Source: Spiroplasma citri (lineage in GTDB: Bacteria; Bacillota_I; Bacilli_A; Mycoplasmatales; Mycoplasmataceae). From it: DNA of 64,000 bases. The stretch covers positions 1,178,001 through 1,242,000 of the forward strand of contig NZ_CP013197.1 in the NCBI RefSeq assembly GCF_001886855.1, written 5' to 3'. A program made the translations under genes and the position numbers. Numbering within the stretch: the first letter of the stretch is position 1; each line of letters begins with the position of its first letter. This document shows positions 28,579 through 38,600 of this stretch, piece after piece. The notes below the pieces were generated by a model that worked only from the letters and a program-made list of their open reading frames with translations, was not told where the DNA came from and did not search any database.

Positions 28579-29640
28579 TTATTTCCTTTCTTGTTGTGCT
28601 AAAAATGTTTTAATTGCCGCTAAATAACTTTTATGACCTTTTGAAATTGCTTCAACATGTCCTAAATTTAATAACGAGACTAACTGACTTTGCCCCAATG
28701 GTTCTGATGTAATTTTTTGAAGATAAAATTCTTTGCTCATAAAGTAAGGAACAAAATCATCATTAGTACCATGAAAAATTAACATTGGTAAATTTTTTAA
28801 TCGTTTTGGATGTTTTAATAAATTATAATGGCGAAGATTAAAACCAAGTTCTTGCTTAAATTTCTTTCTTAAACCAAAACTAATTAATCATCAACACCGT
28901 TGATAACGATATTCCATCACATACCGAAATTGAACTAATAAGTTACTAAACCCACAATCACTAATCGCTCATTTAACTAAAGGATTTTGGTATCCTTGAT
29001 CTAGTAAATATTTGGTTAAACAAGCCGCACCCATACTATTTCCAATTAGCCCAATTGCATTGAGTGTAAAATTATTTATTAATCATGCAATAACAGCACT
29101 TAAATTTTGCACGTTTAAATAACCAATACCACTATATTTTCCAGCGCTTAAACCATGTGCAATACTATCAAAAGTTAAAACATTATAACCTTGTTGATAA
29201 AAATAATAAACTTGTCGTAAAGCTAAATACTTGTTTTCTGTTCACCCGTGTAAACCAATTACTCACTTTTGAGAATGTGGATATTGCAAATAAAGGGCAC
29301 TAATGGATTCTTGTTGCTGGTTTAAAATCGTTATTGTTTGCATTTGTGCTTCTTCTATTGTATTAAAACAAAAATTTAATTGCTTTAATTCTTTTGCAAT
29401 AAGATCTTGATTATATGCCTCAAAACTATTAAAATCAAAATTTTTTGAATTCATTGTCATCATACCAGTTCGTTGATAAGTTTGAGTAAAATTAAAAAAA
29501 TCCCGCACATATTTTTTTGATCAAAAAATAATAATTGGAAATAATAGAACGGTTAATAATGTTCGTCATCAATTAAAACAAAATTGCCGATAACCATCAA
29601 TAATAATTTTTTTACTTGGTTTTTTTGTAACTACCTTCAT
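28579..29640 (-). CDS. membrane-anchored alpha/beta hydrolase
   Basis: 353 residues. One N-terminal membrane helix (about 24-42), then an alpha/beta hydrolase: oxyanion part IGLHGWTENK, nucleophile GNSMG, acid HGTNDDFVP and LGHVEA for Ser, Asp and His. Probably a surface or membrane-bound esterase or lipase; the substrate is unknown. Ribosome site AAAGGAAAAA. Its stop is next to the start of the permease gene. Confidence 0.85.
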
Positions 29641-29734
29641 TTTTTCCTTTCATTAATGAAACAAGATAATTTATTTAATATATGCTTTTTAATTAAAATT
29701 TGTTATTGTATTAATAATCTTAATATTTGAGACA

Positions 29735-30574
29735 TTACGATAAGAACATTTGTTCAATTACATTAGCAATTCCATCATGGTCATTATCATAAGTCACTAA
29801 ATCAGCAATTGTTTTAACATCAGCAGGAGCATTTCCCATTGCGACACCAACGCCTGCTCATTGTAACATTGCAACATCATTATGTTCGTTACCAAACGCT
29901 AACACATTTTTTGCTGTTAATTGATACTTTTCACAAATTTTGGCAATTCTTGTTGCATTATTAACATTGCAGCTAGTAATTTCTAATGATGAACGATCCC
30001 CTCGGATTTCTTAGGAAATTTCAATCTTTCCTTGTCATTTTGTTACAAACCGATTAACATCGGGGGTATAACTGCTAATATAAATCTTATTAACATTAAT
30101 ATTAAAATCAGTAGAATATAAACATGCCGTTACTTCATCTTTAACTGTGGAGAAACTTGCTAAATAACCTTTTGTTATTTTATCTTCAAATCCTTTACAA
30201 TGTAAAAGCATTTTATTAAATGAAGAATGATCAGCATCAAACATAATTAATGTTTCTAAATCAAGTTCAATAACATCTAAATAAATATCTCGTAATAATT
30301 AGTGATTTAAAAAATCACAAAACAAAATTTCTTTCGTGACATTATTTGTTACAACAGACCCATTTAAACTAACAATAAAATCATTGCTATCAGTTAAACC
30401 TAACTTTGCGGCAATATCCTTACATTGATATAATGGGCCACCAGTTGCAATTACTAATTTAATATCTTTGCTAGCTAATCCTTTTAAAACTTGCAAAGTA
30501 CGCGGGGACATTTCTCCGTTGGAATTTAAAGCTGTTCCATCTAAATCAACAGCAATTAACTTAATATCTGACAT
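29735..30574 (-). pseudogene. Cof-type HAD phosphatase with two in-frame stops
   Basis: 280 codons without any frameshift, starting MSDIKLIAVDLDGTALNSNGE with the DxD motif, and ending GNEHNDVAMLQWAGVGVAMG, the Cof/YidA-type motif IV. TAA at 30299 and at 30011 interrupt it. Two point mutations with no indels suggest recent inactivation. The family dephosphorylates sugar phosphates or cofactors. Confidence 0.85.
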
Positions 30575-30628
30575 AATCTTTTCTCTCCTATATAACATAA
30601 TTCTAATAAAATTTGAATTATGTAAAAT

Positions 30629-30643
30629 GAAGTGCAACAAATC
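30629..30643 (+). repeat. copy of the type-II plectrovirus end sequence
   Basis: GAAGTGCAACAAATC, found also at 31037, 51633 and inverted at 35637, where it marks the edge of type-II plectrovirus sequence. Here it stands alone between a broken HAD gene and an IS30 remnant, so it may be an attachment site or the stub of another copy. Confidence 0.6.
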
Positions 30644-30816
30644 TTTATTAGTTAAATAATATAATAAAAATTACAAAAATCAACCATAAATTTAAAAAAA
30701 TTAAAAATATTTTAATTTTTCTTTTATTTTATCCATATTTAAACACACTAAAAAATAATTTATTAATTTTAATGACATATTTTATAATTTAATATACATT
30801 TTTAAATATTTATTAT

Positions 30817-31029
30817 TTATATATTATGCAAAAACATTTCTTTAGCACTTATTCATTTTAAACACGGTCGGAGTTTTTCATTTTTTCTATTATTAACTAC
30901 TCAATCAATTCGTTTTTGACTAACATTATTAAAATCAGCTCCCTTAGGAAATCAATATCTTAATTCACTATTCATATATTCAATTAAAGGTTTTTGATGA
31001 GGTTTACCAGCATCACAAAAATTGCATTT
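30817..31029 (-). pseudogene. IS30-family transposase, C-terminal remnant
   Basis: About 70 codons: CNFCDAGKPHQKPLIEYMN, LRYWFPKGADFNNVSQKRID, KWISAKEMFLHNI. It aligns with the end of the transposase at 20307, including the last catalytic Glu region. The upstream part is missing where the type-II plectrovirus starts. Upstream 30644-30816 is AT-rich with no gene seen. Confidence 0.8.
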
Positions 31030-31046
31030 TGTAATCGAAGTGCAAC

Positions 31047-31072
31047 AAATCAACTTTGAAAGGAGTTGATTT
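31047..31072 (+). promoter_or_regulatory. hairpin holding a ribosome site (type-II leader)
   Basis: AAATCAACT / AGTTGATTT stem whose loop TTGAAAGG contains the start of AAAGGAG, followed by TTTTT. It may hide the ribosome site or act as terminator. Identical in copy C (51643-51668); in copy B one pair is a wobble. A 37-codon frame with an ATT start (IEKKHYFILRSL...) follows and may be a real small gene. Confidence 0.5.
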
Positions 31073-31292
31073 TTTATTGAAAAGAAACATTATTTTATTT
31101 TGCGGTCCTTAGTAATTAAGTATGGGAAAGATATTGTTATTAATACTGTAAATAAGATAGTAATTAATAATGTAAAAGAAAATGAATAAATTATCCGCGT
31201 AATTTATTAGCGGTAATTTGTTCAATATAGTTTATTTTGAGCGTAGCGAACACGCGAAGCGTGTCGCAATATTTTTAGAGAGGAGATGTAAT

Positions 31293-31442
31293 ATGCCAAC
31301 TTGATTAACGACAATATTTAGTGTTGTTATTGTATTAGCAATTTTTCTTTATTTTGGTTTATTAATTTATCAAAAAATTAAACAAATTCGAGGAAAGAAA
31401 AAAGATAAAAAAGAAATTGAAAGAAAGGAGAGTAATAAATAA
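31293..31442 (+). CDS. small membrane protein, type-II phage (copy A)
   Basis: 49 residues, ribosome site AGGAGATG, one membrane helix then a strongly basic tail ([17 protein letters not shown]). The stop overlaps the coat ATG. Same gene at 51889 and 35395 (reverse). A GAA-loop hairpin (ACACGC / GCGTGT) lies just upstream. Confidence 0.7.
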
Positions 31443-31693
31443 TGTTAGGTATGTATTTAACAACAGCGTTTAATTTTTTAACAGCACCTACACCTAAAAC
31501 TATGACTAAGGGTATGACTGGTATTTGAACGGGTTTGACTAGTGCATTATGAAAAGTTAAAGAAGGTATAACAAATATTTTACCTGAGATAATGGTTTTC
31601 TTAGGTGAAGCGTGAATTATATTAATTCCATTTGCTATATTTTGTATTATTAAAATCTTAAATTTTTTCCGTGTTATGGTTAAAGGATTTTAG
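31442..31693 (+). CDS. major coat protein, type-II phage (copy A)
   Basis: 83 residues. An N-terminal region (TAPTPKTMTKGMTGIWTGL), a long membrane helix (about 52-75) and a basic C-terminus RVMVKGF give the standard filamentous coat layout. Copies B and C are the same apart from K/E at one place. Identity is inferred from layout and strong conservation. Confidence 0.7.
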
Positions 31694-32423
31694 TATTTAT
31701 ATTTATTATTTATCATGTATTTTAACTGTGGCACACTATAATTTTGTTGTTTATTTTTGCACTATACACTGTCTACAAATTTATTTTTAAATAAATTTAA
31801 TTATTTTGGTTATTATTGATAATGTTAACAAGATGAAAAAACTTGTAGGCAGTATATAGTGTAAAAATATCAACTTAATTATATTTAAGGTATTATTATG
31901 CTTTTCTCTCTGTATAAAAATATTTATAAATTTGTTAATTTATTAAAAATTCAAATAATAAATTTAAAAGTTATTATTAAAATTATTATTAGTGAAATAA
32001 TTGTTTTAATTGGTGATACCATTCATGATAATCAAAAAATAGATGGTATCACATTTGTAAAAAATGAATTTATTAAATAGAAAAATGAATTTATTATTTC
32101 TTCAATATTTTATTTCTTCTTTCTATTTAAAATAATTTATACAGAGAGAAAAACATAATAATATCAACTTAATTATAAACTTATGATTTTATATTTTAAT
32201 AACTATTGTTAAAAATTAAATAGTATTTTTCAGTGTGCCAATTTTTATTATTTTTATATTTAACAATGTTTATTAACATTGTTTATTAAACATTAAATAA
32301 ACAATATATTAGCATTATGTATAACATTGTTAATAATCAGTGTTTATTACAATTAAAAAACATTATATAAACATTATTTATAACATTGTTTATTAAACAA
32401 ATATTTAGTTAGGAGACTATATT
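31694..32423 (+). other. type-II intergenic region with nested inverted repeats
   Basis: 730 bases without a convincing gene. 31755-31779 (GCACTATACACTGTCTACAA) pairs imperfectly with 31843-31867. The next repeat, 31891-31918 with 32136-32163, matches in 27 of 28 bases and contains TTTTCTCTC / GAGAGAAAA. Between its arms is a 60-codon frame at 31898 that overlaps the left arm and a hairpin GTGATACCAT / ATGGTATCAC; I doubt that it is coding. From 32268 follow repeats of AACATTGTTTATTAA. Likely replication and control region. Confidence 0.6.
32268..32400 (+). repeat. AACAATGTTTATTAA iterons (copy A)
   Basis: Several direct and inverted copies of ACATTGTTTATTAA and its complement within 130 bases, ahead of the first early gene. 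The same block is in copy C at 52686-52825. This is typical of protein-binding iterons at an origin or operator. Confidence 0.6.
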
Positions 32424-32756
32424 ATGGATATGAAATTTAAAACAACTAAGGAATATAAAAAAATAAAGAGAGATTTTATTAAAGATATTTTTTATTAAGT
32501 TTAATTGTTTTTTTGGTATATTGTTGGTTTTTGTTTTTTAAGTTCTTTTATTTATTTTTCAATATTGAGTTGAAATGATAAAGATTTTTCACACTTTGTA
32601 TTTGCAATTATTATGTCTGTATATGCTTTTATAATTATTATTTTTGTGATTATTATGTATATAAAATATATTTTTGAAATTAAGGTAGAATTTGATGTTG
32701 AAAAAGAAAAATTAAATCAATATTGAAAAATTGAAGAAGTTGATAAAATTGAGTAA
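32424..32756 (+). pseudogene. early membrane protein, broken (copy A)
   Basis: Starts MDMKFKTTKEYKKIKR after TTAGGAG like the 120-aa protein of copy C, then two close TAA codons (after KDIFY) interrupt the frame; the rest is open and ends VDKIE. The membrane part has diverged from copy C (FVFAIIMSVYAFIIIIFVIIM), so the break may be an indel pair. Confidence 0.7.
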
Positions 32757-33147
32757 TTTTGTTAAGAAAAATCAGAATGTAGAAAATTATTTTATTAGTA
32801 AGGAATTTATCCCTTTTACAACAGATAAAGCAAGTTTTATTAATTTACCCAATCATAATCGTCATATTGGGTTTTGATTGAGTAATAAGTTTATTTATCC
32901 GAGTGAAAAACATTCGGAACAAGTAGCAATCGGTTTGATTTATGTTAATTCTTATCCTATTATAAAATATGATGAAAATTTAAAGCGAAATATTTGAAAA
33001 TATTTAACTGGAACAGAATTAATCAATTTATATAATCAATATAAACAAAATTATTTTACTAAAATGAAAAAAGCGTTATTTTTAAGTGAACCTAAAAAAG
33101 TAAAAGCAAATAATAACAATAATAATTTAACAAATTGAACTCAATAA
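32749..33147 (+). CDS. type-II phage early protein, TTG start, altered end (copy A)
   Basis: About 132 residues. TTG overlaps the previous stop (TTGAGTAA) and begins [19 protein letters not shown]; no in-frame ATG is near. Soluble, Asn- and Lys-rich, with [20 protein letters not shown]; no family recognised. The true tail NLTNWSxEK...INDL is replaced after TNW by TQ and a stop, because the foldback junction falls here. Copy C has the natural end but is frameshifted. Confidence 0.65.
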
Positions 33148-33187
33148 TCATATAAACTCATTTAATTTAAATCTTTCAAATCATTAA

Positions 33188-33292
33188 TTAATTCTTGTTT
33201 TTTTCAGCACTTCAATTTGTTAAATTATTATTGTTATCATCTTTTTCCGGTCTTCAAATATCTTTATTTTTATAACACATTACAAAACGCAT
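33188..33292 (-). CDS. small phage peptide with the shared NLTNW tail (copy B)
   Basis: 34 residues, ribosome site GGAGG. MRFVMCYKNKDIWRPEKDD is followed by NNNNLTNWSAEKNKN, the tail of the early protein in copies A and C, one base out of frame at the end. A recombined gene made of a new head on an old tail; may be non-functional. Confidence 0.5.
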
Positions 33293-33420
33293 ATTATTTC
33301 CTCCAAATTTTGTTTGCCTAATGCTCAATGTTCATCTGTAGTATCATCTTTTGAAACTGGATAACTTCTAAGCATTAATTCATTTATTTTGTTGATAATT
33401 TTTTTATTTAACTTTTTCAT
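33280..33420 (-). CDS. small accessory protein (copy B)
   Basis: 46 residues, MKKLNKKIINKINELMLRSY then PVSKDDTTDEHWALGKQNLEEII. Overlaps the next peptide by 13 bases, which supports translational coupling. No family recognised. Confidence 0.55.
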
Positions 33421-33427
33421 TATTTAA

Positions 33428-33673
33428 TTAATCCTCCTTACTAGGTAATTTGTCATATTTAGAACTATCAGATAAAACATAATTTTTTCTTAAAGTATTT
33501 TTTGAACAATTTGATAATATACATTCGTCAACTTTTTCACAATTTATACAAAATAATTGAAAATAAAAATCTTCTTTATATAATATTTGTTGTTTTAATT
33601 CAGTAATTTCATTTTTAAGTAATTCATTTTCTTCTTGTAGTTTTTCAAATTTTATTAATTCTGTTATATTCAT
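33428..33673 (-). CDS. coiled-coil protein with Cys cluster (copy B)
   Basis: 81 residues. N-terminal heptads (KFEKLQEENELLKNEITELK) predict a coiled coil; then FCINCEKVDECILSNC has four Cys that could bind zinc. Overlaps the stop of the gene upstream by 4 bases. A truncated second copy is at 34649-34714. Confidence 0.65.
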   Translation of the reverse strand: MNITELIKFEKLQEENELLKNEITELKQQILYKEDFYFQLFCINCEKVDECILSNCSKNTLRKNYVLSDSSKYDKLPSKED

Positions 33674-33894
33674 TGTTTTTCTTCCTCACTAGCAATATGA
33701 AATAAAGCAACTAGCCATACATAATGCAATTTAGCTTTAAAATTTTGTCTTAATTCTCTAGCAGAACATTCGCTAACAATAAAATCAATTTCTTTTTGTG
33801 TATATCTTTCATCTGAAAAAGACCAATAATAACAATCATAAGGAATATTTAATCCGTCTTCTTGACAATCTTCACAATACTTTCTTTTTCCCAT
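33670..33894 (-). CDS. Cys-rich accessory protein (copy B)
   Basis: 74 residues with KYCEDCQEDG near the start and CYYW soon after, then an amphipathic helix (ELRQNFKAKLHYVWLVALFH). Start overlaps the end of the pentapeptide gene. Possible small zinc-binding protein; function unknown. Confidence 0.6.
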   Translation of the reverse strand: MGKRKYCEDCQEDGLNIPYDCYYWSFSDERYTQKEIDFIVSECSARELRQNFKAKLHYVWLVALFHIASEEEKQ

Positions 33895-34187
33895 TATAAT
33901 TCCTCCTCAATAACAGTTAATTGGTCTAATTGTTGTCGTGTTATTTCAACATCTTGTAATTTAGCCTCTTGTAATTTAGCATCTCGTAAATTAGCAAAAG
34001 ATAAATTAGCCCAACGTAAATAAGTACCTTGTAAATCAACAAAAGATAAATCAGTACCTTGTAATTTAGCATCTCGTAAATCAGCATCTTCTAAATCTAA
34101 TTTTTAATATTGTAAATAATCATTTATTTTTTGTTCTTCAACAGTAACTCCTGTTAAATCTTTAATTAAATCTTGTAATTTTTTCAT
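33894..34187 (-). pseudogene. pentapeptide-repeat protein, one stop codon (copy B)
   Basis: 97 codons: helical start MKKLQDLIKDLTGVTVEEQK, then about ten pentapeptides of the A(D/N)Lxx type (DLEDADLRDAKLQGTDLSFV, NLSFANLRDAKLQEAKLQDV). TAA at 34104 separates the start from the repeats. Pentapeptide proteins form a right-handed beta helix; some mimic DNA and protect gyrase. In a phage accessory region this is a candidate host-modulating protein. Confidence 0.75.
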
Positions 34188-34189
34188 TT

Positions 34190-34260
34190 TATAATTTCTC
34201 CAAATCATTAATTAATTGTTCTTCTTTTTCAACACTTCAATTTGTTAAATTATAAATATT
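34190..34260 (-). repeat. stray copy of the NLTNW...INDL gene tail
   Basis: Encodes (NLTNW)SVEKEEQLINDLEKL and a stop, directly ahead of the pentapeptide gene. It is a third copy of the 3' end of the early gene at 32749/53205, showing that accessory genes were added by duplication of this tail. Confidence 0.6.
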
Positions 34261-34590
34261 TTTATACAGAGAGAAAACCATAATAATACCTTAAATATAA
34301 TTAAATTGATATTTTTACAGTATACACTGTTTACAAGTTTTAAAAAAAGTAAGTGTATTTATAAAAAATATTATAAAAATTTTTGGTTCAAAACTGTTAT
34401 TATTATGACCTTTAATAGAAATATTCTTATTTCTATTAAATCCTACTAAAAAATATTTTTCATAATAGACTCAATATTATGAATAATAAACAATATAGAT
34501 TTATCAACCTTAAAATTATCCCAATATTAAAGATAATAATAAAGTTTATTAAAAAATAAATTTGTAAACAGTGTATAGTGTAAAAATAAA
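34261..34590 (-). repeat. inverted repeats of the type-II intergenic region (copy B)
   Basis: 34261-34288 is the GAGAGAAAA arm of the cassette repeat. 34312-34339 (TTTTTACAGTATACACTG) pairs with 34558-34590. Between the arms are AT-rich bases that match copy C at 52430-52480. No gene seen. Confidence 0.6.
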
Positions 34591-34648
34591 CAATAAAATT
34601 ATTTAATCAAATCACATATAAAAACTATTGTGCCACAGTTAAAATACA

Positions 34649-34714
34649 TTATTCTTTAAGTGCTTCATTTTCTTCTTGTAGTTTGTCAAATTTAATTGAT
34701 TCTGTTATATTCAT
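34649..34714 (-). pseudogene. truncated coiled-coil protein (copy B)
   Basis: MNITESIKFDKLQEENEALKE and stop, the start of a second copy of the 81-aa gene at 33428, cut at the intergenic repeat. A fragment of a related coiled coil (EENEALNSKIRILKKNLEEL) ends at 34920, just ahead of the second pentapeptide gene. Confidence 0.6.
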
Positions 34715-34916
34715 TATTTTTTTCCTCAATAACAGTTAATTTGTCTAATTGTTCTTTTGTGATTTTAATATCTGTTAAATTAGCCCAACGTAAATAAGCA
34801 CAAGATAAATCAGCATCTTCTAAATCTAATGGTTCATTTTCTAAATAATCATTTATTTTTTGTTATTCAACAATAATATCTGTTAAATCTTTAATTAAAT
34901 CTTGTAATGTTTTCAT
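34692..34916 (-). pseudogene. second pentapeptide-repeat protein, one stop codon (copy B)
   Basis: 74 codons: MKTLQDLIKDLTDIIVE, TAA at 34863 (GAA in the first copy), then DLEDADLSCAYLRWANLTDI with only four or five pentapeptides and a C-terminus like the first copy (ITKEQLDKLTVIEE). A shortened duplicate that shows repeat number varies. Confidence 0.7.
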
Positions 34917-34994
34917 TTTATAATTCCTCCAAATTCTTTTTAAGTATTCGTATTTTGCTATTAAGTGCTTCATTTTCTTCTTTAAATATAAATA

Positions 34995-35246
34995 TTAAAA
35001 TCCTTTAACCATAACACGGAAAAAATTTAAGATTTTAATAATACAAAATATAGCAAATGGAATTAATATAATTCACGCTTCACCTAAGAAAACCATTATC
35101 TCAGGTAAAATATTTGTTATACCTTCTTTAACTTTTCATAATGCACTAGTCAAACCCGTTCAAATACCAGTCATACCCTTAGTCATAGTTTTAGGTGTAG
35201 GTGCTGTTAAAAAATTAAACGCTGTTGTTAAATACATACCTAACAT
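34995..35246 (-). CDS. major coat protein, type-II phage (copy B)
   Basis: 83 residues, same protein as copy A, stop TAA instead of TAG. After the gene the sequence leaves the A/C version and enters accessory genes. Confidence 0.7.
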
Positions 35247-35395
35247 TATTTATTACTCTCCTTTCTTTCAATTTCTTTTTTATCTTTTTTCTTTCCTCGA
35301 ATTTGTTTAATTTTTTGATAAATTAATAAACCAAAATAAAGAAAAATTGCTAATACAATAACAACACTAAATATTGTCGTTAATCAAGTTGGCAT
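35246..35395 (-). CDS. small membrane protein, type-II phage (copy B)
   Basis: 49 residues, [20 protein letters not shown] and basic tail, same as copy A; stop overlaps the coat start. Confidence 0.7.
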
Positions 35396-35674
35396 ATTAC
35401 ATCTCCTCTCTAAAAATATTGCGACACGCTTCGCGTGTTCGCTACGCTCAAAATAAACTATATTGAATAAATTACCGCTAATAAATTACGCGGATAATTT
35501 ATTCATTTTCTTTTACATTATTAATTACTATCTTATTTACAGTATTAATAACAATATCTTTCCCATACTTAATTACTAAGGACCGCAAAATAAAATAATG
35601 TTTCTTTTCAATAAAAAATCAACTCCTTTCAGAATTGATTTGTTGCACTTCGATTACATGATGCCTAAATAATG
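35396..35674 (-). other. type-II leader region (copy B)
   Basis: Holds the reverse copy of the ribosome-site hairpin, the 37-codon ATT-start frame, a GCGG/CCGC hairpin and the ACACGC-GAA-GCGTGT hairpin. The phage end lies 24 bases from the stop of the FtsX-like gene, so the insertion spared that gene. Confidence 0.6.
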
Positions 35675-38600
35675 TTAACTTTCCATCATAACAATTTCCT
35701 GAATATTTAATTGATTAATTTTTTTCATTGAAATAAAGTATGAGATAACATATAAAATAATAATTCCTCCCAAGATAATTGGTAATGTAATTAGTCCCGT
35801 TCCAATTGGAACATAGAAATTAAAGAACATTAAAATTCTTTGAGTAATTGTTCATGCCAAACCTCAAGTGATAAAATATCCAAGTAATCAACCAACAACG
35901 GCAAAGGCAATAAAAATTCCTAAAGTTAAATTATTAATTTCTCAGCGACTATAACCTTGTACTTTCATTGTTGCAATAATTTTAATAAATTTTTTAATAA
36001 AGAGGTCAATTGCAAAATATATTGTAATAACTGAAACCATAATGATAATAACAATAAAAATTAAAGCAACTGATAAAGCAACGATAATAACCCGACTCAT
36101 AATTTTGGCTTTAATCCCAACATAATCAGCTGTTAAAACAGATGAACTATAAGAAGTCGTAAAATTATTTAATGATAAATCACCATTTGTTGATGATAAC
36201 GCATAACGATTAATTTGATCAGATGGTTGGAATTCTGTTGTATATTTCCCATTGTATCATTGCATTATATTTAAGTTACCATCAATGTTATTTGTTGGAA
36301 ATGAACTAATTTGATTAGCATTATTGATACTAATAAAAAGGCGTGGTGTATCATAAGTTGCAACACTTTTAGCAATTTTAACTTTAACTGGTTTTTGGGT
36401 TAAAGATGGCGCAGCTTTAATAAAGTTGTTATCAACAGCAGCTTGATATCACGTTGTTGGAATTCCATCAACAAAATCACCACTATATGCTCCACCAAAA
36501 TTAAAATCATATGGTTTAATAACTCAGTATTCTTTATCATCAATTTGTTCTTTTCGAATAATTTTATTTTTTCCAACTGTTGATTCTTCTAATAAAGTCC
36601 GTTGTACACCATTACTCAATGTAATTGTTTTTTTACTTCAAATTGCTTCCATAGCCGAATTCCTTGGAATCCATAATTCAACATTATTTAAATTATGATA
36701 TTCACTCTTTCGATCAGCAGTAACATAATATTTCGTTTGTGAACTTGTATTATAAGTAAAATAACTTTTATCTAATGAATACAAACTTTGATAATTATTT
36801 AGATCTCATCCAGCAGAATTACCATTTAAATTATATTTTCAGTTTTGATATTTTAAATGTGTATTATTGTTAGTAAATTCTGTTCATTCATTCTGACCAG
36901 TATTGTATTGTAATGTTGTTACTTTAGGGGTTAATTCAATTTCTTGCCCAACATTAAGATTTAATTGATGTAATGCGGTAACATTAGCAATTGCGTTAAT
37001 TACTTTGCTATCATTATTTGCTAAAATAGCACGCTCAGTGGATGATAATTTTAGCATTTTTGTATTTGGATTAATTCCATAAACAGGAAATTGATTATCA
37101 TTATACTTCCCATCAAAACTAGTAAAAACATCATCAGTTACTGGATTATAACTCATTGTTTCAAATCCCAATGCAAAATGATTTGCTCGAACAGGATTTT
37201 TATTTCAATCTTCTTTAACTGCAGCTGGGATAATACCATTTGTTGCTTTACTAAAACATGTTCTTCATAATGAAGGATAATCTTCCTGGTCAGTAAATGG
37301 TGGATATGGAATTGCTCCAATTCCCAATGCTTTTGGTAATACGGTACATAAAATTTCTGATACTAAAGCTCGAACACTATCACCAGTCGGAGAATTTTTT
37401 ACTAAGTTATTTAAATAATTAAAAATTCCCAATGATAAATTAGTTCCTGATAAAGTAACAAAATTATAAGATAACATATCTTTTAAGATGCCAGCTACAG
37501 TTGCTTCTTGTTTTACCGCTTTTAATGGTTTAATTGTTGCTCCCCCATCAATACTATAGTAATTTGCTAATGGCGTCATACCACCAATTGGATATAAATC
37601 TTGTTCAATCGGATCAGCCGTCTTAGGTACATTATCAATTCCATTTCATGCATAAGTTTTATAATAAGAAAATGGATTATTACTTATGACATTACTATAT
37701 TTAACTTCACTACCATATTTAATGTTTTTATAATAATTTGTATTAAAATTTTTTGCATAGACTGGCGCTAATAATGAGACAGTCAAAGTAAATGTAACTA
37801 AGGCAAAAATTCCTAAATAAGTAAATGCTTGTTTTAATGACGTTGATAAAACAACCATACGGAAACGTCCAACAAAGGTTTTAAAATGAAAACTACGGAC
37901 AGTGTGGGCTAAACTATTATCAACTTTTAACTTACGCATTGGATGAATTAAGCTTAAAACTTCTGTTTTATTAATTGAAAAATAACAAGTAATAAAAGTA
38001 ATAAATGATAAGAAAATAACGAAGAATCCAATTAAGGAAAACAAAATCATTCAGTTTCAAGTAAAACTTCAATTTATTATAAAAAACATATTAAATAATT
38101 TCACTACAAATAATTGGACGGTAATTCCAGCTAATCAACCGGTTGGTACAGCAATTAAAATACTAACCATTAAAATGCTTCAATATGAGAGAGCAATTTC
38201 ACGTAGATAATAACCAGCAGCTTTTAACATTCCAATTTGTGGTGACTCACGTTTAATCATTTCTTTAATAATAATATATGAAACAGCAAATAGTGTTATG
38301 GCAAAAATAATAATGAAGAATAAACCAATATAAATATAAACATTAATTGTTTTCGCTAGTAAATTATAGCGCCGTGTTAATGAACTTGTTGCTTCTTTTG
38401 ACTCAAAAACACCAATTGAAAGATCATTTCCATGGGCCTTTGAACTTTTGGTTAACATTTGAGTATAAAAATCTAATTGATTGGGATTATTTGCATAATA
38501 TTTTTTAAAAATTGCTAAATTTGCGGCTGGGTTATTTGTTAAACTTTTTAAAAATACTCGTGAATTATCCTTTAAACTAATTAAACCTTTATTATTATCT

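Larger units (their letters stand above)
31031..33139 (+). mobile_element. type-II plectrovirus, left half (copy A)
   Basis: Runs from the end sequence GTAATCGAAGTGCAACAAAT through a small membrane gene, the coat gene, a long intergenic region and two early genes. It then turns at TAACAAATTGAA into the reverse complement of another type-II copy. The order and sequence match the longer copy at 51627 except for an extra cassette at 31868-32170. Confidence 0.85.
33128..35651 (-). mobile_element. type-II plectrovirus, left half with accessory genes (copy B)
   Basis: Reverse-strand copy from the end sequence at 35651 to the foldback at 33128-33139. It holds the small membrane gene and coat gene, then a set of accessory genes not in copies A and C (pentapeptide repeats, Cys-rich, coiled coil), and finally the start of the gene that is at 53656 in copy C. 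With copy A it forms a 4.6-kb imperfect palindrome. Confidence 0.8.

Noticed and set aside
31898-32080. 60-codon frame between the cassette repeat arms
   Set aside because: It starts inside a repeat arm, overlaps a strong hairpin, lacks a ribosome site and is absent from copies B and C.
33894-34187. Regular short repeats near 33950-34090 as a CRISPR array
   Set aside because: The period is 15 bases and in frame, encoding pentapeptide repeats; there are no spacers or cas genes.
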